NCBI GenBank assembly: GCA_905221605.1
Contig: CAJNDS010002141.1
Location: forward strand, 380,878-444,877
Direction of reading: 5' to 3'
Length of the DNA: 64,000 bases
Source: Symbiodinium natans
Lineage: Eukaryota > Sar > Dinophyceae > Suessiales > Symbiodiniaceae
A program made the translations under genes and the position numbers. The first letter of the stretch is position 1. The number at the start of each line of letters is the position of its first letter. The notes beneath the pieces are model-generated. The model worked only from the letters and a program-made list of their open reading frames with translations, was not told the origin of the DNA and searched no databases. Of this stretch, positions 53,631 to 61,000 are shown piece after piece.

Positions 53631-53711
53631 GTGCGGCTCGGGGCGCCCACAGCGCCGGCCGGTCCCGTCGGCACCGCCGTCTTCGGCGAGGACGACGAGT
53701 CCGACGAGGAG
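53631..53711 (+). CDS. Exon with acidic end
   Basis: After AACCGAAG it reads VRLGAPTAPAGPVGTAVF then GEDDESDEE. Using the GC donor (GAG|GCCGGC) it ends in phase 0 and joins the acidic exon at 54274. The alternative GT donor is GTTTAGGGGG at 53719. Confidence 0.65.
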
Positions 53712-53775
53712 GCCGGCGGTTTAGGGGGTAGGGTTTCGGGTTTAGGGTCTGGGTTTTTTAGGGTTTAGGGTTTAA

Positions 53776-53852
53776 GGTTCAGGCTTCAGGCTTCAGGCTT
53801 CAGGCTTCAGGCTTCAGGCTTCAGGCTTCAGGCTTCAGGCTTCAGGCTTCAG
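53776..53852. repeat. TTCAGGC heptamer array
   Basis: About eleven perfect TTCAGGC units, a two-substitution derivative of TTTAGGG that keeps the seven-base period. Confidence 0.95.
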
Positions 53853-54184
53853 GTACACTTGTTTGCGTACATACATATAGCGCCTAGGACAGAACTGTTG
53901 GACACCTAGAACGGCTCAACTGGTTCCTATGCACTGACCTTTGTTAATTTGCGTGCGCATGTGAGTATGTAAGCGATGCCCAGTTGAGCTTACCCTAAAC
54001 CCTAAACCCTAGACCCTAAACCCTGATCTCAATTTAGCATGTGTCTTCTTCCCAAACAATTCCACTGCGAACATCCAAAGCTGCGGAGCTTGAACGGACA
54101 TCACATGCACCCGCTCGAGTCAGCTGGAGATCCATAGAGTTAAGCAAAGAGGGGTCGGGGTATGGAGGAACGGGGGGTTGATAA

Positions 54185-54255
54185 GGTTTAGGGTTTAGGG
54201 TTTAGGGTTTAGGGTTTAGGGTTTAGGGTTTAGCGTTTAGGGTTTAGGGTTTAGG
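54185..54255. repeat. TTTAGGG tract
   Basis: About ten heptamers, upstream of the acidic exon. Confidence 0.9.
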
Positions 54256-54273
54256 GCCGCAATCAGCTGCCAG

Positions 54274-54375
54274 GCTGAGGATGACGATGACGACGACTGG
54301 AAGTACTGCCAGCAGGCAGCTCCGCCAAAGCCTGCTGAGCCAGCTCCTGGGACTTCGTGGAAGAGGGCTTCTTAG
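54274..54375 (+). CDS. Acidic exon with stop
   Basis: After CTGCCAG the frame reads AEDDDDDDWKYCQQAAPPK then PAEPAPGTSWKRAS and TAG at 54373-54375. The acidic start continues the acidic end of 53631-53711. The stop overlaps the start of TTTAGGG repeat, so it could instead lie beyond a GC donor. Another frame is open too. Confidence 0.6.
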   Translation, partial: AEDDDDDDWKYCQQAAPPKPAEPAPGTSWKRAS

Positions 54376-56259
54376 GGTTGAGGGTTTAGGGTTTAGGGTT
54401 TAGGGTTTAGGGTTTAGGGTTTAGGGTTTAGGGTTTAGGGTTTAGGGTTTAGGGGTAGGGGTTTTAGGGTTTTGGGTTTTGATTTTAGGGTTTAGGGTTT
54501 AGGCTTTAGGGTTTAGGGGAACCTTTGACCTTTTTGGTTGTACAGAACCCTTCTATCTATAAAAGGTTTTCCCTTGTTTGGGCTAGGGTATTCAGCCCCT
54601 AAGGCTTCACATGGGGCTTCCGAAATTAGGGGCGGGGGGGGTACCTCATTGGGGTCCTTATTTAATGGGAATCCGACTATCTGGGGTTTAGGGTTTAGGG
54701 TTTAGGGTTTAGGGTTTAGGGTTAGCGGTTCCTTATTTTTTCGAAAACCCCCACATGTTCACGGGGGCCTCAACGCTAAGGCGCTAAGCCTTCGCTCCAA
54801 GCCCAAAACTTCAAGCCCCGAAGCTCTAAACCCTAAGCCCTAATCCCTAAACCCTGAGCCCTAAAGCCTAACTTACTTCTCCAACAGCTGAACTTTAAAC
54901 TTTTTGGGTTTCCTTATTTAGTAAGAATAATAGAGTTTAACCTTTTTTCCCCTTGGCTATTGGAGAAGTAAGCTAAAGCATCATGTTTCATGACATCCAT
55001 ACTATGGCTCACTGCCGACGGCCCCTTGGACAGTCGTGGAACCCAAGCCCACCTTAAAGGTTCTCAGGAATTTCAGAGGTTGGGGTTTAGGGTTTTGGGT
55101 TAAGGGTTTAGGGTTTAGAGTTTAAATGTTTGAGGTTTAGGATATAGGGAGTTTGGGGTTTAGATTTCTGGGTTTGATATTAGCGATTAGGGCTTAGGGG
55201 CTGGGGGGGCTTCGCCGAATTGCAGCGAACCCGACATGTTATTTTAGTCTTAGAACCGATTACCCAATGTGTATAGGGGGCTCGACTTCATATTGCGTCT
55301 GTACAAATGACCTAACATACATAGATTTGTCCTGGGCTTGTCATCGAATTAGCCCAAGAATGGCCACGCAAAAGTTAACAAACTTTCCGTAGAACTTGCC
55401 ATGGGCAGCAAATTCAACGATGATTCTATTGGTTCGTTGCTGTTTTTTACCCATGTCGGGTGCAGAAGCTCTGTGTCTTTGCAGACTTTGTGTTTACATA
55501 GTGTCTGTGGAAGGGGGGGGGGGGGGGGGTGCCCAATCTTTGTGGGTACGTCGAACAATATGTGGGCCGAGGGTTCACCATGCAGATCTTGATCATTTAG
55601 GCTTTAGGGATTTAGGGTTTTAGGGTTTTAGGGTGTTAGGGTTTCAGGGTTTTAGGGTTTCAGGGTTTAGGGTTTTAGGGTTTCGGGTTTAGGGGTTTAG
55701 GGTTGTAGGGTTTGGGGTTGGGTGGGGGTTTAGGGTTTCGCAGAGGGTTCCGGGGGGGCTGAAAAGTACCTAAAAAGGTTCGGAGAGGTTCGTCGAAACT
55801 TTGGATCTTTGGTTTTCGAGACGTGGATACAGGACATGCGAGATTCTCTGTAGGGTTTAGGGTTTAGGGTTTAGCTTTTAAACTCTGGTTGCTAGTGACT
55901 AATTACGGCTGCCTTGTCTTATCGGCCAATTCTTGCACTTTTGTTTCCAGCCCCAGAGAGCACCGCGATAAGGGCTGGGCAGGACAAGATTTTGGATTGT
56001 ATAGTTCGGGTTTAGGGTTTATGATTTAGGGTTTAGGGTTTAGGGCTTAGGGTTTAGGTCTTTGGGCTTAGGGTTTAGGGTTTAGGGTTTGGGTGGGGGT
56101 TTGGGGTCTAGGTCTTAAGATTTCGGGACACTGCATAGACAAAAATTCGGTGGTATTTTCAGGGTTTAGAGATAAGAGGCTGAGGGGTCCAGAGGTTTTG
56201 TAGGGGTCGGGGGGCTTTGGGCTAGTTCGAAAAGCCGCTTTGCTGTCTCCTGTTCGAAG
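54376..56259. other. Repeat-rich stretch
   Basis: TTTAGGG tracts (54376-54455, 54682-54721), a 13-bp TIR element at 54872-54972, a G-run at 55511-55529 and period-8/9 variants (55600-55700). A short island at 55390-55470 (MGSKFNDDSIGSLLFF) is unconvincing. Confidence 0.45.
54872..54972. mobile_element. MITE-like element, 13-bp perfect TIR
   Basis: CTTACTTCTCCAA at 54872-54884 and its exact complement TTGGAGAAGTAAG at 54960-54972 enclose about 75 bp with AAACTTTTTGGGTTTCC. It resembles family 6 internally (CTTTAAACTTTTTGGG). Confidence 0.65.
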
Positions 56260-56403
56260 GTGGGCGGCGCCACGAGCGGAGCAGCCGCACCCGCCGCAAC
56301 CGGGCCAACCGCAAGCGGAGCACCCCCAAGTGCTGGGGGAGCGATGACCCCTGAGGACCTCCATGGATTCCAGCATGGCCAGAGATACCCTGACTCTACT
56401 TAG
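56260..56403 (+). CDS. Ala/Gly-rich exon
   Basis: After TTCGAAG it reads VGGATSGAAAPAATGPTAS and then AMTPEDLHGFQHGQRYPDST, ending at TAG 56401-56403 followed by GTAGGG. A real terminus or a GA/GC donor upstream of the stop are both possible. Confidence 0.6.
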   Translation: MGGATSGAAAPAATGPTASGAPPSAGGAMTPEDLHGFQHGQRYPDST

Positions 56404-56619
56404 GGTAGGGTTCCGTTTGTGAACTTCTTTGAACGAAACAAGAACACCCCTTTCCCTTTCCTGGCTTACAGGGTTTCCTCTTGAAGGTGGTTGGGGGCTG
56501 ACAGCAGGTTGCATGCTGGAGAATCGGCGCTGGGCTTGCCTACTAGAGCCATTTGGGCACGATCAAAGAAACAAGGACCCCCGAACCCCAAAAAACACAT
56601 AAGGGTCAAGAAGCGAACA

Positions 56620-56725
56620 AATATATGTGTGTGTATAAATAAATAAATTATGTATATGTATATATGTATATATATATATATTTCTGATTATGTTTCTACT
56701 TACATGTCCATGTATGTATATAGTG
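56620..56725. other. AT-rich patch
   Basis: TATATGTATATATATATATAT-like sequence with an ATAAATAAAT run, similar to AT-rich patches at 8720, 30500 and 36730. No gene. Confidence 0.7.
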
Positions 56726-57241
56726 AGAGGGATCGACGTGTGAAGGTGTGTAGTAGGGCCCACAAACCAGAACTCGCGGGATGCGAGCATGTGTTCGTCC
56801 CCCAAGCGCCAGTAGACCCTAAACCCTGAGCTTTTTACATGGCTTCTACTCTGAAGCTCCAATTTTAGACTTGAAAATCCTCGCAAAACCCTCAACAAAT
56901 CTCCGCGAAGCTCCTAAAAACTCAGCCACAAACCCTGGACTACCCAGACCTTGAACTATGTAACAGGAAAGGCAGACGGGAATGAAAGACCACAACAAGA
57001 AGACGCAATCCGATACTATCCGACACAAGAACCAAAACATCACTTGAACCCCATGCCCGGAACAACCCTAAAGCCCTGACCCTCAACCGCCGAACCTTAA
57101 ACAATCTTAATTCTAAGCATGGGGGGAAGCCGCCTGAACACCGAACACCCGAATTCCACAACAAAAAACCGTAATACCCTAACTTTGCCTGAACACCCTT
57201 ACCATAAACCCTGATATATCGTCTACCGTTGCCCTAAACTC

Positions 57242-57411
57242 TTAGGGTCGTTGCATTACTTACAGTAACACGGTCCCGTAATATGGGGCCTTGAACTGGA
57301 AAGCCTTATACACCCCTAATGTTCCCCGCAAACCTCAAGGGCCATACTTCAGAACCCTTTGAAGAATTCACAGGACCATATTCAGGGACCATATAACTAC
57401 CCCTAGATCAG
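57242..57411. repeat. Dispersed repeat (family 7), copy
   Basis: CTTAGGGTCGTTGCATTAC left, GGGACCATATAACTACCCC right; GGGCCATACTTCAGAACCC is shared with 9316-9437. Confidence 0.55.
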
Positions 57412-57419
57412 ATTGACAG

Positions 57420-57479
57420 GAACAGTCAAAGCAGGAAGCAGACGAAACCGCGAAAGCTGCGCAAGCGAAGGCACGTTGG
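57420..57479 (+). CDS. Penultimate exon, charged helix
   Basis: Twenty codons after ATTGACAG: EQSKQEADETAKAAQAKARW, ending at GTGAACGG. Joining to 57595 in phase 0 makes an Ala/Glu/Lys helix typical of a coiled coil. Confidence 0.8.
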
Positions 57480-57594
57480 GTGAACGGTGTAGGGTTTAGG
57501 GTCCAGGGCCAAGAATCCTCGACCATAAGCCCTACTATGCTCATGTGCCTTCCAGCCTAAACCCTGAACCCTAAACCCTAAACCCTAACTGAAG
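57480..57594 (+). other. Model GT-AG intron with inverted telomere-like ends
   Basis: It starts GTGAACGGTGTAGGGTTTAG and ends CCCTAAACCCTAACTGAAG. The 5' end carries GTAGGGTTTAGGG and the 3' end CCCTAAACCCTAA, so the ends can pair as a hairpin. Splicing it joins two exons perfectly in phase. Confidence 0.75.
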
Positions 57595-57663
57595 GCCCTG
57601 GCCGAGAAGCAAGCTGCGGAGGCAGGTTCGCGGCTGGCGCGGTTTCAGTGTCTACTAGCGTAG
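57595..57663 (+). CDS. Last exon with stop
   Basis: After AACTGAAG it reads ALAEKQAAEAGSRLARFQ then CLLA and TAG at 57661-57663. Continues the charged helix. This ends the + strand gene; about 365 bp separate it from the retroelement reading frame. Confidence 0.75.
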   Translation, partial: ALAEKQAAEAGSRLARFQCLLA

Positions 57664-58028
57664 CGCCCAATCATGTCAACGATAGCGCGAGTTTCTTCGG
57701 AGTGTCATATTATATGTGATTATATTCTGTTTTGTGATGCTACATAATGTTTATGTCTTTTTGATTAATTATTACTCATTTACATCTTATACCAACTTCC
57801 ATGTTGATGTCCCCTGTCCCAGGTGCGCCCAACGCGACCGCTGCAGCCGTGTCTTGCAGACTTTGCACAAGCATCAGAGGCAGCAGACATGGCACGAAGG
57901 TAGCTTGATCCCAACCCTAAGGGTGTATGAGGTACATGAGCAACTTCGTTTGTGCGAGAAAACAAGTCCTTCTGCCGCCATAGTTTCGACCGTGGTTTCA
58001 TTCATTGGAACGATACAGAGAAGATTAC
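57664..58028. other. Spacer before retroelement frame
   Basis: AT-rich at 57695-57800, then GC-balanced sequence. A 108-residue frame (57716-58042) overlaps the start of the retroelement frame and has no support. I see no clear LTR boundary or primer-binding site here. The retroelement's own frame is closed upstream by TAG at 57981. Confidence 0.5.
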
Positions 58029-61000
58029 ATGGCAGACGCTGATCATCAAGTTCCGAGGCCTGTTGGCTCTAGACCTGGGGGTTCTCAGAACCAACAGGTT
58101 ATGAGCCCAAATGGGCGGGCTCGGCTGGAAGGTGAACACAGTGGACCACCATATGGATCGATTCCAAATTTGGGTCAGCCAGCTGGTGGTATTGGTGGTG
58201 GTGCTTCGCATGCTTTGCCAAATGGCGTGATCTCCGGTCCTCCGGGGCAGGGTGCCAGAACCTCGAGTTCGGTCCCTGTCCTTGAGCCCCCGAGATCTTC
58301 GAACGCAGACAACGCTGGTCAGTGTGAGGCTGGTGGTGCAACGATAACCGGAGCTGCGAACGAAACCGGACCGGGCGCGACGATGGCAGGTCACGATCGT
58401 GCACAACACACCCAACCACTTACATCTACAACACTTTCAGCAGCAGAACAGCCTGCCTCTTCAGAAGCATTGCCTTCGCAGCCTTCGCAGGGAAGTGCTG
58501 GACCTGGAATCCTTCCTACGCCTCTTCAGCAAGCTGTTAGACAGTTTCATGAACAGAGAGCAGCTATGGTCCAAGCAGTGCAACATCGTGCAAATATGGC
58601 TGTGAACAATGTCCCAGGTGGAACAGAGTCCTCAGGTCGGAATCCCTTTCGCCCACTCACCGCTCCTCCTCCAGTACCTCAAGGCCTTCAGCAAGTTTCG
58701 ATGAGTTCTGAGGGTGGGACAGAGGCTCAAATGGAGCCTGGTGGGGCGTGGTCGCTTACTCGTATCAGCAATGTGTTTCATCGTCGAGTGGTGACGCCAG
58801 TCCTAGAGCATGTTGGTGTGGCTGCTACGAGGTTACAAATGGAACAAGCTTCGCCGCCTGAGTGGCAGAGCATCCATGGAAGTCCATCGGAGGGCACCCC
58901 TCTCATGAGCCCTGAGGTTGGTCAAGCGATGCAAACCTGGACAGAGAGGAGAACCCTTCTGACTCCCGGGCCGAGAATGTTTCAACAGGGAGCTTCTCGT
59001 GACGACAGCTCAAGTGGAAGTATTCCCCAGGAGGTCATCATGGATGAAGTTCGACGGCAAGTACAAATGGCCTTGCAAACTCGTGATGAGGAGATGAGGC
59101 TTTTGCGCGGCGAAAATCAGGACTTGAGAGAAGCACTACGAATCATGCTGGAGACGGACAAAGGCGGTGGCGGACGACGAGATCAGGATGAGGTACCTCA
59201 ACAGGCTCCTTCAGGACTTCGAGGCCATGATAAGGAACCTCGGGGAATTCCTGGCGGCAGAGGTCCTGGTGATGAACAATCTCGAGAGAATCGTTCGTCG
59301 GCCTTGGGAAGTTCTGGTGTTCCTGATGCAGTGCCCGGTGATCGGTCCTTGCCACGAGAGGTGCGACTGACTGAGGGGCAAGAGCATGAAGCTCATTCTG
59401 GAGGTGGAGGCAACCCTATCGGGTCGGGCCAGAACAACGGACCGGCAGGAACTGGTGGTGGGCCTTCGGCTGATGGAGTGGGACAGGACCCAGACCTTAC
59501 TGAGTCCACAGACGCCAAGCTCTTGGTGCAGGGTATGAGACAGCTGCAACAAGTGTACATGCAGAAGAAGGAGGCCCCGGAGCAGGAAGCCATCAAGGGT
59601 GGGGTCGATCTTCAACCTATGCCACCCGTGACGGGTGACTCGGCAGTGGAATTTGCAGATTGGTTGTATATGACTGAGCAGACGGTTGGGGGCTTGACAG
59701 ACTTGGCGTCTACGTGGTTTGGAGCGACTTTGAAATGTGCTCGTGAGGCCTACGACAAGTACCAGATTGCAAGTCCGTTGGAAAGGCTCACCATCAAGCC
59801 GAATCTGCCGAGTGAGCTGAGTGAAGCAAGATGGAAGCGCTTGGAGCGTCGTGTCCTGACATTGCTTCTCAACGCCATGAATGCGACAGCGAAGGAGGAC
59901 TGTGTGACTCATCGTGTCACGAATCCTGCCGAGGCCCTCTACAGACTACACATACTGTATCAGCCAGGTGGCTCTTCAGAACGGGCTGCCATTCTTCGAC
60001 AACTTGAGGGCTCAAGTGCTGGCGAGGATCCGAATGAGGCGGTGATGCAGCTTCGCAAGTGGAGGAGGTACCTGGAAAGAGCTGAAGAGTGCAACATTCG
60101 GGCGCCAGACTCCAGCGTGTTGGCTCGTGCTGTAGACACCATCTCGCAGAAGGCCATTGAAAAGTTTCCGGAGGTGAAGTTCAGGATCTCCTTGGTGAAA
60201 AATGAGTTACAAATTCAGTCAAGACCAAGCCAGGCCACGGTGATGAAGTACGTTGACCACGTTATGGCTGAGCTTCAACATGCATCTCCGGCCAGAAAGG
60301 CGACACAGTCCAACGCGGATCAGCCAAAGTTGAGGGCAGTGGGAAATCAACAGACTGGAACCGGGGAACCAACTCCATCTTCTTCTTCGCCTTCCTCTAA
60401 GACTGGTAAGAATGGTGGAAAGGCTCCCTGCAAATTCTTTCTTTCGGAAGCCGGCTGCCGACGAGGTCCTGCCTGCCAATTTCAACATGAGTTTCCCACA
60501 AAGGATGAGAAAAAATCTCGTTGTTGGCATTGCGGTTCCCGAGCCCATCGACAAGGAGAATGTCCGGTGAAGGAGGCTACAAAAAATGGTGGCAAGTCCC
60601 AGCGGGCTCCTACTCCGAAGGCGGCAGCTATGCAGCCTGCTCCCTCCTTGCAGTCTGAATCTCAAGCATCAGGGTCGCAGCCTCAAGCATCTGTGCCCGC
60701 TTCGTCCTCTATGTCTTCGTCTTTGGACTCTCAGCAGGATGCAGCTAGCACTTCGTCTGATGGGACAGCAAGGGACCCTGAAATCAAGGCATTGCTGCAG
60801 GAAGCGAATGCCATGTTGAAAAAGCTTGGGAATTTGCAGGCCCTGAGGACAGTTGAGGAGAGTGCAGAAATGATGACGGCTTTGAGGGCAATTTTAGACC
60901 CCAACGAGAACCTCGCTCTGCTTGATTCCGGCGCCACTCATATCTTCAGGGAAGGAACGGAGCTTGAGAGAGCCACTGCTGAAGAAGTACACGTACAGTT

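Noticed and set aside
1..57663. A true chromosome end or subtelomere
   Set aside because: TTTAGGG and CCCTAAA alternate many times, tracts are short and interrupted, and exon-like islands lie between them; this is interstitial repeat.
57664..58028. 5' LTR of the copia element
   Set aside because: No TG...CA bounded block, no primer-binding site and no repeat of this sequence that I could find in the window; it cannot be confirmed without the 3' side.
59211..59912. Minus-strand frames across the retroelement
   Set aside because: They overlap the continuous + strand Gag-Pol frame and carry no motif.
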